64,000 bases of DNA from the NCBI GenBank assembly GCA_024180945.1, contig JAKSGN010000003.1, forward strand, positions 1,798,001 to 1,862,000, read 5' to 3'. The notes below the pieces were generated by a model. It saw only the letters and a program-made list of their open reading frames with translations, ran no database searches and was not told where the DNA came from. Origin of the DNA: Macrophomina tecta. Lineage: Eukaryota; Ascomycota; Dothideomycetes; Botryosphaeriales; Botryosphaeriaceae. Shown one piece after another: positions 34,113 to 45,551 of this stretch. Each line of letters starts with the position of its first letter. Position 1 is the first letter of the stretch. The translations under genes and the position numbers were made by a program.

Positions 34113-37100
34113 TAAGGCTACTCCCGAAACCTAGTAAAAGCTGGAGTTGCTGACGCCGATGGGCTGCGCCTCTTGCATTTTCTTTTCAGAACGGGCTCAT
34201 TTCGCCGATGTATAAAACAAGGCCGAGTTTTCGTGGGGGTAAACCGGAGAATACTGACACGACACCGTGTCCTACTCTCTAAGCACTTGGTAATTTGACT
34301 GCCTTGTTCTCTATACGAAGGGCTAGCCGCTTCGATGGCTGTTCAACTATGCCCATTCCAGGATCTTGACCCAGGGTCCAATTTCATAGCCAAACTGGGC
34401 CACACGGTGGCAAGATGACGCATTTCGATATCTTCATTTTTAAAAAAGGGCCAATGCTCTTTTCGCATCTGCCTGATCACAAACATTACAGCGCAGCATG
34501 GCAACTTCAACACGAGAAGTGCAGACAACAGACGTCTCAGTCTCAAGGGGATCTGTCCTAAGAATGGGCGGGAACAAGGCTTATCTATGCGCTAAATCAT
34601 CAGAGCTAGGTATGCCAAAGCAGCTGTGACTTCTTGTTGGGCGTTGCCTTGCTTCGGAAATTGATGAAGTCCGGATCAGTTACCGCGCGGACCTCTTCGG
34701 AGCGATCGGAGATGCGGAACCTGCCTCTGCCTTCAATGATATCACACCTCAACTCCTCTCCAGCATCACACCAATGCTCACGCTTGGATCTGGAGAGCAG
34801 AGCTACCGGGTTTCGGCCCTCATCATGGGCAGCTCGGTACGGCTAAAAATCTTCGTCACGAACCCGCAGCCCTGATAACATATCGACACTCCGTACTTTG
34901 GTCAAAGATGTTGCGATTGGAATTATCAACGGTAGCAACCGTCTATCAACAGGCCACGTCCAACGGGCCTTGACCCATCTGAAAAGCTTGAACACCTCAG
35001 CACCGGCATGGTATCTATCACATATACGATCAACGACATCGAATACTCTCTGCTTGCTATAACTCAAGTCTTTGTCAAGTAATCTGAGAATCTTTCAGCT
35101 CTAACTAACAGATTCTTTTTCTGTATGGCCGGTTCGGGATAATGACCGGACTTGGTCCCTGGGCACGCTATTCCGGGCAAAAAAAAAAAAAAAAAGTCGA
35201 AAACATGATTTACACCCACGCCAAACTAATCGTTTCCTGGCACTATGCGCCGCGTACAGTGCCCCTTAGACTCCTTCTGCAGGTTCATGGGATATCACGG
35301 AACGCTCTGTGACGCGTCGAGGCTGAGGAAGTCCTGGCATTCTGAACATCAATTCAGATATCTTAGTAACACAGGTTTCCACGAATCCCTTTACCGAGCA
35401 ATATAGGCGGTACCAAATACGCCGGAAACAGATGGACAACAATCCCGCCGCCCGGATTCCCTGCAGCCTCTCCACAATCATCTCACGATAGCCGTTGACT
35501 CGCCCATCACCTTTTTATGTGAAGCTGAAATTTCCATTGTCGATATTCGCATCACATACAAACACCTCGCACCCCCGTGCATCGCGATACGAGACCCGTG
35601 AATAGCCGGGCCGACAATTGGAAATTGCCTCCGACTCGCCGACTGTCCCATAGCGTAACTCCGTAACGAGTTGGCCGTCTTTATAAGCTTTAATCCTATG
35701 GGGTTCATGCCGCTCCGAATGTTCGGCTATGGATCCGCAATTTGGAAAGTGGCCAAAGACCCTTCATGGAAAAGTCTATCCTTAAATTATGTATGTATTA
35801 ATCCATTAATAGCTATAAAGCTTTGCGGGGACTAGTCTGTAGTGACCTGTCGAATTTTTTGCCACCGAATGCTCCCTGAAAAATGGAAACTGATGCCGGA
35901 ATGATATTTTTTTTCTACCTCCCGGGCTCTTTTCGCCGAACTCAAGCCTAAAGATCTCTCCGATCTCGTGCGCATTGAAACATGAGGCGGAAAAGTGCTC
36001 CACTATACAGGGTGAGCTATGGGAAAGGATCACTTGACGGGCCAGAAAGACCTGATAATCTTCGGATACCAATTACGCACTCTGCGAGCAGTTTCAAAGT
36101 TGTGGTCATAGTCGCCCACACTCCGACCGTGGAGAGCCTTCCCAATTCAAGGCCCCCTTGCGGAGGATCGGCGGTGTAGTTCAAGATCTGTCGGCCGTCC
36201 GAATTTCCGGGAATATTATTGATCAAGGAGAGGAAATGAATTGGGCAGCCCGGTGGAGTTGCTTCTTCCTTGGAGAGACGAGGGTTGGGTTGGGGGCGTA
36301 CGGAACGCCGCGACCAACATGTACAGCCGGGGACTTGATGCCTCTCTGGTGCTCCCTTGCTGGTGGCCATGCCATGCTACAGATACCGCGGCGCTCCCAT
36401 TTCCGAATCCACGAATGCCGTTCTTGAGAAGTGTGGCGCTATGCACAGTGGGGGAACGTGAACAGGAGAAAAGGTCATGCGAGCAGGAAAACGATGACTG
36501 GCAGTGAGGAGTCGTACGCTGTGACGGATCCGCCTTCATCGGGCTCAACACTGACAAGGAATATGGGTTAAGACGCGAATTAATGCAGCACCGCTGATGC
36601 TGTCCGTAATACGATAGAGAAGCCAAAAAGCAACATTAGTAGAAAGTCACGCCTTATAGGTCCTCTTTTGTGAAAACATCACGTAGGTTAAGCATACTAG
36701 TCCGGTCATGTTTCTCTGCTTAGGGCAATGCCCGATTCCATACGAAGAGGCTTTCTCGCCACCTCATGCCGGTCTGTTCTTTCCGCGAAGCCCGTCAGTA
36801 GGAAATTTGAGGCATATGATAATTTTTCCGGAACAGCGAGATGACGCCATAAATGCATTCGAAATGCGTGCCAAGCCGACAACAAAGTATAACTGGCCTT
36901 CTTAAGACCGGAATCGGGTGACATGAATCAGCCGTTACCTTTTACGGAAACACGGCATCCAGATCTCAGTCCATACACTGACCGAGCGCTGAACATGGGC
37001 ACTCTCTCTGCAAGGTCTCAAGTATTGTTCTATACCAACCAGGGCTCGTTTGCATGCTTCTGCAAATGAAAGTAAGCTGCGAATATCTTATTCGTGTCAC

Positions 37101-37723
37101 CATCCTGCCTTTCAAGAAGCACAGCAGACTCCTAAATTCAGTAAGAACAAACGTTTTCTGGTTTGGTGACCTGATCCAATTGCATCTCTTCCATTTCTTT
37201 ATGCTTTTCCAACGGTTGCACTGTTTGTTGTCCACAGCAAACTCCCAACAACGGGCCCCCTGGGAAGGATCCGTTCGGCTACGAGCAAATCAGAAGACTT
37301 CCCGAACAACCGGGGACCGCATCAAAATACCAAGGCTTGTAACGATGGCTGGAAATCCAAACGCCGCGTTACGTCAGGTCCGGCCCCTCAATTTTCCAAT
37401 CCACAGGTCGTGCTGCTTACATACATGCGCATGCGTCTGTTTCGAGACCGACAACAGGGCGCTTCCCCTGCCAACGTGCCGTGCCGCGCGTTCCTAGCCG
37501 CATTCGACCTATCATTTGGACGATCATCCGTGGTAAAACTGCAGGCTTGTCACTCGGCACGACCAATCCGGAATCCTTCGACAGTTGGCAATTCTCCGCC
37601 CCGTGCCCGTCAGCCCAGCCGCGTCTCAACCAAACCAGCCTCTCACTGACTCGAGTACATGTTCGCGACTCTGCCCAGCAATCAGTATTCGCAAGCAGTA
37701 CAACTTGTGCATCTTCTGCCATC
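34113..37723. other. Intergenic between the retrotransposon and the GH27 gene
   Basis: No frame can be assigned. Some stretches read like protein over 60-90 codons (plus 34634-34846, minus 34843-35067, minus 36017-36370) but lack known motifs and could be relics. A17 at 35179-35195. CA/TG content returns to normal at once after 34112. The last about 200 bases include a CCAAT box (37563-37567) upstream of the GH27 start. Confidence 0.45.
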
Positions 37724-39446
37724 ATGTTTATGACTTTACACACGCTCATTCTCGCATCGCTAAGTCCACTTATCGTGCATGCTCAAGTCCTTCACTACGG
37801 TACCACGCCGAATGGATTTAAATCATCAGCCAAGGGATGGAACTCTTTCGCACTCCAATCGCTGGGAGGCAGCCTCAGATTGCACCTGAATCAGGACAAT
37901 GTGATCAGACAATGCGACGCCATGAGGGATGAGCTCGGGGAGTACGGCTACGAGTATTGTTCCCTTGACTCCGGCTGGTCTTTGCCTTCCGAGGGTGACG
38001 AGTTCGGCCGCATTGCCTACGACACCTCACTCTTCGACATTCCTTCCTTAGCTGACCACCTTCATAGCAATGGTGCTAAGCTGGGAATTTACATCTTGCC
38101 GGGATTCTTTGCCAAGGATGCTGAGAAGACCATCTTTGGTACCCATATCAAGCTCTCGTCAATCCAGTCCGATGAAAAAGACCCCTGTCGGGCAATGGAA
38201 CGGTGTAACATTAACTACAGTGCATCCGGCGCACAGGAATGGTGCAACTCCAACGTCCAGCAGTTCGCCGATTGGTACGTGCGTCTCCTGAACTACAAAC
38301 TACAGACCTGACAATGACTCAGGGGCGTCGATCTCTTGAAGCTTGATTACGTGACACCCGGTTCGCCAGATGCTGGAGCGGACTTGTCCGCGGACAACAG
38401 CGGTAGCGTTGCCTGCTATCACAAAGCAATTGAGAAAGTAGGAAGAGAAATCCGGCTTGACATAAGTTGGAAGCTGGAGAGGAACTCTACCTACTACGAT
38501 ATCTGGAAAACGAAGTGAGTGGGCCGCTCTCATCTGCCAGGGCACTTCTGACTTCCACTCTCCCAGTGCCGATTCGATGCGGACCGACCAAGACATCAAC
38601 AACAGCGGCAAATCCACTCTGACTGAATGGAGAACCGTCCAGCGCGCCATTGAGCAATACCGGCAATACGTCCTCCCGCAACTCGACAGTGTCGACACTC
38701 TCACAATCTACCCTGACCTGGATAATCTCCTGGTCGCTAATGCACAAAACCTGACCGGCCTGACAAACTCGCAACGACAAGCCGCGCTGTCACACTGGAT
38801 CGGCGCAGGCACCAATCTCATCCTAGGCTCCGACCTTACGGCAATTGACGCCTTCGGCAAATCTCTCCTCACCAACCCGCTTGCCAACGAAATCGCCAAC
38901 TTCACCGCCGCCTACCCCATGGTGCCCACACGCGGCAACACCAACGAACAAAAGGGCCAGCAGACGCAAGTTTGGATAGCGGGGCCGGACGGCGAGAGTG
39001 GCGTCGTCGTCGTGCTGCTCGCCAACTACGGCGCCAACGGCGACAACGACCTCTTCGAATCGACGCCGGATGATGCCGACCAGCGCATCACCCTGTCTCC
39101 GAAGGAGCTTGGACTTACGTCGTCGGGCTACTATAGCATCGAGGACGTCTGGGGCAACACGAAGATCGATCTCGGCTACTCGGATGAGTGGACGTGGACG
39201 CTGGAGAAGGAGGGGGCGGCCGCGCTACTGCGCTTCACGCCATCACTGTCGTCGGAGAATGCGACGGAGACGAAGAGGGCCGTGAACGAGCCGCAGAAGT
39301 TTGTTCAGGTCATGCCGGCGCACGCGCTCGGGTCTCCATTGCGGATGATGGAAGTGTCGGGGGCGTCTGGGATGGAGACCTCCTCGCGTCTGTGGCTGCC
39401 TTTGTGGCTTGGTGTATTGTTTCAGATGGCACACTGGCTTTTGTAG
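37724..39446 (+). CDS. GH27 alpha-galactosidase-like secreted glycosidase
   Basis: Join 37724..38274, 38323..38514, 38567..39446; 540 residues, introns of 48 and 52 bp. Expected to hydrolyse terminal alpha-linked galactose from oligosaccharides or galactomannan. A signal peptide covers residues 1-20 (cleavage near VHA-Q). GH27 features: GWNSFALQ near the N-terminus, C-D pairing region EYCSLDSGW, nucleophile Asp192 in LLKLDYV, and the acid/base segment SMRTDQDI (253-257). A C-terminal beta domain follows. The last about 20 residues (RLWLPLWLGVLFQMAHWLL) are hydrophobic after a small-residue stretch, suggesting a GPI-anchor signal and cell-wall attachment. The start is the Met that opens the signal peptide; the frame extends upstream without support. 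Substrate specificity is inferred from family only. Confidence 0.85.
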
Positions 39447-39806
39447 AGAGAAAAAAAAAAGGGTTCTTGGTGGTATGGATTGTTCATCGCCAACTTCTGG
39501 CTGGCCAGAAATCAGAATTTCAACTTCCTGTTCTTGAAATTTTCATTACTGTACGTACAAGTAGAAATGGCCGAAGGCCGAGCCTTTCCATAGCAGTGAA
39601 TTATGCTGTCTGTTCCATTCCGCACGGACGCTGAACACGCTCGGAAAACTCAGGCCCACAGCTCTCTCCGAATCATACAATGACCAGGCAGTAATCAAAT
39701 CCGGTCACATGTATCTCTTTACCCCCGCGAGGTGCCACCACCTCACCACTCGTAAAAAGCAGCAATGACCACCATCTACCATTTCCGTGCCTCCCCCTAC
39801 CCCACC
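39447..39806. other. Convergent 3' region
   Basis: Space between the 3' end of the GH27 gene and the 3' end of the DUF6536-type relic; A10 near 39453. No gene seen. Confidence 0.5.
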
Positions 39807-41240
39807 CTAAACCGCACCGCACCGTACCGCTTTCTCTTGCGCCTCCCAATCCCCGGCCGGCCGATGACACGCCGCGGACATGGCGACACTGCAGAAGCGG
39901 AGGTTCAGGATGCCCCCCAGTATCGACCCTGAGCGAGCCCAGAACAAACGCAACGCCAACGAGGACAATGCCCGACACGGACAGGCCAAGCATCCCGCCC
40001 ATGGCGTACGCGAGGCCAGCGACGCCCTCCCTCACTATTCCGCGCCCCTGATTGTCGTATACACACATGTTCGCGTAGAAGAGGCTCTGCGAGGTGAAGT
40101 AGTGTAGCGCGACCAAGACCAGCATGAGCGGGAGGGCGAACCCGTACGTGAGCTGCAACCAGTAGGTCGAGCGCTGCGCGCCGACGGGCGTCGAAGTGCG
40201 AAGCGCAGTCGGACCGGGCCGTGTGGCGTAAGCGGTCCATTCCTTGTAGGAAGCAATGCAGGTGATGAGGCGGGTTTAAAAGATGTATGCGGGAGAAAAT
40301 GGCAGTTTCGGGATGCTAGCGACGCTGATGGACTTCACTGCGCTCGTGCCCTTGGCCATAGTGGTGGTTGTGGCGTGGTCGGCGCTGCCAGCGAGCACGT
40401 TCATGGCGGAGGAGAATTGGCTGACCCGCATCAGGAAGATCGTCGTGGTTAGTGATTGATGGTTGCTGCACTGTGTCCTGCCTTTCTCAACTTACAATCC
40501 AAGCGTAAATCGCCACTGATGGCCGGTGAAGGAAGCGAACCGCCGTGTGACAGTGTCAACTTGACGAAACGCCCGTGGCCTCTGGTCCCAAGGCTTCCAA
40601 TCGGGATCCTTGATATCTTCAAACTCATTTTCGCCGACGAGGCAAATATCCTCCGTAGCGGGATCCAGCGTTTCAAAACAGGATGCAACCCCACCGCTTA
40701 TGGTGACTTGAGTGAGCTGTTTGAGGCGCAGGATGAACAGCATAGTCACGAGCTTGACTCTGTTTGCGGCAATCACCACTATCCAAAGCCATATCACTGT
40801 TTCAGGAGAACAATCGGCTTCACTGTCAGACTCTACAAAACAGTAAGATATCGGGAACCTCGTAAATATCCATGTGTCGCCTCTGTGCGGTAGAGAATGC
40901 GCACATTGGTGGTAAGTTCGTCATGTTGGTCCCCTTCCAAGTGTACGTGCAGTCCATCCGCGGAAATCTGAGTCTTCTGGAGATTACTGCTCGAGCCAAA
41001 ATTGCAGAAGTCGTCGGTTGCGTGAAAGTTGTAAATTTCCGGGGCTCTATCAGACCTCGAGAATATTGGCGATTTTCCGGTCATTGATCTGGAAACCATG
41101 ATTAATTCCAGATGTGCCTTCCCAACGCAACGTAAGAGCACCGAGATATAACTCACACATCATCCAAAGCGATGTTGAGTGATTGGCAGACAGGCCGATA
41201 ACGCTTTGGATGATAGACTGGCCACGTATTTCCGCGAAAC
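39807..41240 (-). pseudogene. DUF6536-type fungal multi-spanning membrane protein, decayed
   Basis: Ascomycete proteins of unknown function with several TM helices. From the C-terminal side: CSVAMSAACHRP (family ending SAAMSAACH) at 39807-39910; ALPLMLVLVALHYFTSQSLF (about 40100) preceded by YKEWTAYATRP...GAQRSTYWLQLTYGF; SIPKLPFSPAYIF; and a middle part 40492-40797 (ANRVKLVTMLFIL...SGGVASCFETLDPATEDICL). Weaker similarity continues to about 41240. Damage: a frame change at a run of six C on the plus strand (39913-39918) separates the last segment from the TM part, and TAA at 40276-40278 interrupts a conserved segment. An intron near 40440-40485 is likely. The N-terminal domain was not found. 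Non-functional or at least badly disrupted. Confidence 0.65.
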
Positions 41241-41788
41241 ATCTTCGATATTGAAAGCAGGCAGGGCCTCAGAGGGTTGGGCGGCGTTTATGGTCACTGA
41301 GATATATGCTGGGAAATGGCAATGCGAAGTATACAAAAAGGCGATTCCAAACATAGGTATGTCAGCTGGTAATCCGGTATTTCGAGATACGAAGATCGCC
41401 TTTCAAGGCAGCTGGGAGATCATTTTAGGAGGCAGGACTATGCCAGGCGTCTTGGCGCTACCATGGGAGCCAAACACTCTCGTTGTTCCCGCCAATAGAT
41501 CCTCTTTTCTACGTATGGGCGCCAGGCTGTACTGTGAGTGGCGTGGGGGCAACACAAAAAATCCAGCTTCGGATCGAATTCGTTAATGCGAGCACGATCA
41601 CCACACCCACCTGCGCATCCTCTGTCCCCAAAACATCTAAAACTAGTCGCGCACGTTTTGTTTGTTTATCAAAAGATAAAGACCCAGCCAAAAAAAGAAA
41701 AATGACGTCGTAGCTTCGAGGCACGTAGTTCTTTCTCTATTAAGGAATCGGTCTATAGGTAAAATCAGCCATGGTATCCGTTCTATAC
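41241..41788. other. Intergenic, unassigned
   Basis: A plus-strand frame at 41179-41586 (135 codons) reads smoothly but has no motif I know; it may be chance or part of the neighbouring relic's missing N-terminal end on the other strand. Confidence 0.4.
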
Positions 41789-43381
41789 CTAAGCCTTGCC
41801 GTCCGAGAACTGCACAACAGCCCATTTGCCACTCCAAGCCCACTTTCGGCATCCGCTGTCTGCACCGCCTCCCTCAGTCTGCCTCAACTCCTCGTCCTTA
41901 CCCTTCGGCAATCCAACAACCACATCAGCCTTGCACGTTCGCAGCGCAAGAACGCGGACGCCAGATTTCGGACCCAGCGGACCAATAGCTTCGGTGAAAG
42001 GAGTAGTAGGATCCCAGGCAGCATCGCCGGTCAGCTTTCTGTAGTTGAGATCGCCCTTGAAAATTACGAGCTCGCTCTCCTTCAAATCCTCATACAGGCC
42101 AGGCGCAGTCTTAGGCAGACGCCAATAACTTCCGCCCTCAGTCCAGAAGCGGTTGGGACGGATCGTCAACTGGCCTTCTGCGTGAAAGCCGCTCCAACGC
42201 TGGAACAGGAAGGACAGCTCCTCGACCTCCTTCTCCGCAAGCGGCTGCGGCGAGCGGCCGGCGTGCTTGTCATCGTCGGACAGCGAGGTGTAAAATTGCT
42301 GCGGTTGGGCGAGTGCATTGAGTAGTGCGCCGAAGTCCTGTGGCAGAACGTCCGACACGAACCACGGGATGGACTTGGGGTGGAGGACGACGTTGGTGGC
42401 CAGGCCGGCCGAGAGGAGATAGCCAGCGAGGATGAGGTCGACGAAGAGCTCGAATCCGGCATTGTCCAGCACGATGTCGACCCGGCGGTCCTTCTTGCCA
42501 GATTTCTTAGCGTCCAGGAGGATCTTGTACGCGGCGCCCAGGTCGTTGACGACGATGTTCTTCTCGGACGCCTTGCGCGCCTCGGAGCCCTGCAGCTTTT
42601 GGATGTCTTCGTAGGTGAGGGATGTCAGGAGGGACAGATCCGTTGCGTTGCCCCAGAGACAAATCTCGCACATTTCCATGAACAGGATCTTGTCCGCCTC
42701 CTCCTTATCTTCCGCCGACTGAGCCTTGCCTGTTTCGAGTTGGGTGACGAGGTCCTTGTACCGGGCGGCGAGTTCGAGGACGGCGGGGCGCGAAGAGCGG
42801 AAGGTGTCCATCTTCTGGCGGGCGAAGATGTCATAGTTCTTCCAGTGTTTCGATAAACTGAAGACAGTGGCGACGCGCCTATCTGATGAGGTCAACACAA
42901 CGCCGCCCGCCAAGGTCCGAGTGCTGGGCAGCATTACCTGTAAAGGTAGCATTCCGAATAGAGCCACGGCACGTTGTACCAGGTGGGGTTTCCCAAGGCC
43001 TCCAGCTCCTTGTTATATCCCGCTATGTCGGGCTCGCCATCATCGGGGAGAGGAGTCAGTTGGCGGTTGTGCTGCAGCTCGTACTTGAGCTTTGCCAAGG
43101 TCTCCACGATCTGCTTGCCCTCCTGGGCGACATCTGGGTCGGAGGCCGCGAGCGAGGCACGGTGGATGTCGTCAATGCCTCCTGTCTGTAGCCGCTGTCA
43201 GAATCGGGTGAGGGTGAGGAGAGCGGATGGGGGCTGACAATGATGACCGGCCATCGGTCTTTCGCGGAGATGTAGGCGAACGACGTCTTGTCGCCGGTGC
43301 TGTAAGGAGCTGGCAATGGGTGTCAGTAGAGCCGGAGAAGGAATTGAAGCCATACCCACGTGTCTTGGTGTCGTACTCCAT
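41789..43381 (-). CDS. DUF89/ARMT1-type metal-dependent phosphatase (Hrt2-like)
   Basis: Complement(join(41789..42878, 42938..43185, 43239..43309, 43360..43381)); 476 residues. The family contains damage-control phosphatases that hydrolyse harmful sugar phosphates, cytosolic, with a divalent metal; an O-methyltransferase activity has been reported for the human relative. Signatures: YSTGDKTSFAYISAKDRWP at the N-terminus, GNPTWYNVPWLYSECYLYR, VDIVLDNAGFELFVDLILA (metal/phosphate site), HPKSIPWFVSDV, and IFKGDLNYRKLTGD. The first exon has only 22 bases. Introns are 50, 53 and 59 bp; the second has an unusual GTCAGC donor but restores RWPVIITGGIDDIH exactly. Start MEYDTKT is conserved in position for the family. 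Length agrees with yeast Hrt2-type proteins. Confidence 0.88.
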
Positions 43382-43868
43382 TTTGCAGACTGTGGTGCTT
43401 GCGATGGTGTTGAGGATGCAATTGTCATGGCGGGGCAGGTCAGGCCCCTCAATGACGTCGGCGGATCGATTCCCCGATCTAGCACCTCACCCGTGCATTC
43501 CTTTCCCCGTGCTCCGACACCGCAGATGCCTACACTGTCATGTTCTCTAATCAGGCGACCACATTTAGAAGTCCAGCACCCCTGGTTGTGCTGTTGTTGT
43601 GGTCTCTCTGCGATGAGATCTCAAAAATTTCATACATCGCCTACAGGCAGACTTTTTCGAATCCTCCGACCTGTGTGTACGGTCCTCAAGGCCAAGCTAC
43701 GTCTGCACAACTTTTTGATGTTTCCGCAATCACACTCGGCGTTGCTCGCGTCCCTGGCCCGCCAACGTTCAGTCAGTTCCCAAAAAGATACCCCACCCAC
43801 CAACACCATACTCCGTCAAACCAAAAGAGAAAAAGAAAGGGATAATTCTGGATTTGAACCAGATCAGT
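43382..43868. other. Promoter side of the DUF89 gene; tRNA-Ala 3' flank
   Basis: No protein gene seen. The right end contains the Pol III terminator of tRNA-Ala and a solitary T-arm-like hairpin. Confidence 0.5.
43830..43834 (-). terminator. RNA polymerase III terminator of tRNA-Ala
   Basis: Five T on the minus strand about 35 bases beyond the tRNA 3' end; distant, so read-through past the solitary T-arm hairpin would occur first. Confidence 0.55.
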
Positions 43869-43963
43869 TGGATCCGCGGGGAATCGAACCCCGGACCACT
43901 CCCATTGTAGGGCAGACAAGCTGCTACTGCTAAGGGAGTATTATACCACTAAACCACAGACCC
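43869..43963 (-). tRNA. tRNA-Ala (AGC) with a 23-nt intron
   Basis: Read on the minus strand: acceptor GGGTCTG (43963-43957) pairs with CGGATCC, giving the G3-U70 wobble that identifies tRNA-Ala; the discriminator is A at 43869. Anticodon stem CTCCC/GGGAG; without the intron the loop is TTAGCAT with anticodon AGC at 43931-43929. The 23-nt intron (43927-43905) sits after position 37 and is self-complementary at its ends (GTAG..CTAC). T-arm loop TTCGATT. The D-loop contains the conserved GG. Transcribed away from the rhodopsin-domain gene. Confidence 0.9.
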
Positions 43964-45551
43964 GGATTTTGCTCCGATTGCATCTTGTGCTTTGGATGAA
44001 AGTAGATGTGCAACTCCAAATATATATACGGTATATCAAAGCACAAACCAACTCACTATCGCACAGCAACATCAAGTTACCAGAGCTCGTAAGCAAATCG
44101 ATAGCAGGCACTAATCATTATAGGCCAAACTATGAAACGGATGACATAGCAAGGAATTGCAAGATTTATCACCATTTCACTGGAGACCGGTTTGGGTGGC
44201 TCTCACCGCGCAGCCCTCAACCCCTGATCCGCACACTTTGCCGAAATCCATTCCTCGCCATCAATCCGCTCAGCCTCCGCCGCCATTTCATTCGGCATGA
44301 GGAACAAGCCCCCAAATATCACCATTATCAGCGACTAGTGGCCGACCGCACAGATCCTGCTCCGGCCTGTCGTCCCCTCGCGCTTCCCCCGTCCAGCGGA
44401 ATATCATCTGAGCAGTCAAGCAACATAGGAATAATCTCCCCCTCCGCGCCGCACTTGAATGAGACGTGCCGCGCAAAAAAAAAAAAGCTTCGACAAAGAA
44501 AGAGTGCGCGCGTTCAGGCCAAATCAATTGCCACGGCGATAAAACGACTCGCCGACGGCGGGGGCTGATTCGTTATTATTCGGGTATATGGGCAAGCAAT
44601 TATAAGCGATTGTGCCACCGGAGGGGGGGTGGGGGGTGAGAGGGGGAGAGGAAGGGAGAGAGGGGAAGGCATGTGCCGGCGCGAGGTAGATGGGGTCTGG
44701 TGGAGCAGCGAAAGGAGCGTAGTGGTAGGCTCATATGGAAGATGCCGAAGAGAGGGTGACGGGGGCCTGCGTATGCCGTATCAAGGAAGTGGGCGAGAGC
44801 ACGTGGTGGCGGAAGTATCCCTGGCGCCGCTGGTGATTATCATAGCGCGTGTGTAATGCACTTTAATGACGAGGGACCTACTAGGAGAAAGAGGAAAGTA
44901 GGGAGGGTGTGAGACAAGGCGCGGTTACGGCAATTTTCGGCGGCTTTCGGTCAATATACCCAAAGTATGGGCAACGCAAGCCTACAGGGCTTGAGTGAAA
45001 GAGTTGCGCGACTGCATGCAAGACAGAGAAGAAGAAAAAGGTTATTCTTATCTATACTCATACATTGACGCTTCTTCTCTCTTGCCGGGAGAAGCCATCA
45101 TTAAGTAAGGAAAAGTCCTCAGACTCCATGCCTTGTCAGAGCCGTACATTTTTGTGCGTCGACGAACTAACACCGATGAAAAGACTCCAACCACCCATTC
45201 ATCTGTCTCTCCACTCCGCACATGGTCGTACAAGACATCCCTCCCTCCATATAACTGTAGTGGTATCAAATGAAGGACAGCAGCAAAAAAAAAAAAAAAA
45301 AAAAAAAAAGACAAACAGAAACTCCGAAGAAGCACCCAAAATCCGCTCTAGGGTAGTCCGCTCTAGGCCGACGATAGCACCTTCAATGGCGCCCATCGCA
45401 ATCGGCGCAGAAGAAGAAAACGGCGAACCTACCAAACGACCGGATCAGGCAAGCAGCAGCAGCAGCCCACCAATGCCCATGCAGTCCCATCTTTTTGGAC
45501 GCAAAAAACCGCAACCGCTCCTCCTCCACAACCAAGGCCCCCTAAAATCAA
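43964..45551. other. Intergenic with purine-rich and poly(A) tracts
   Basis: No gene seen. Contains a G-rich block at 44622-44665 and a run of about 27 A at 45283-45309. The right end is the 3' flank of the rhodopsin-domain gene. Confidence 0.5.
44622..44665 (+). repeat. G-rich tract with G-quadruplex potential
   Basis: Runs of 7, 6, 5, 3 and 4 G separated by 1-7 bases on the plus strand meet the usual four-run G-quadruplex rule. Function unknown; no gene start is close. Confidence 0.7.
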
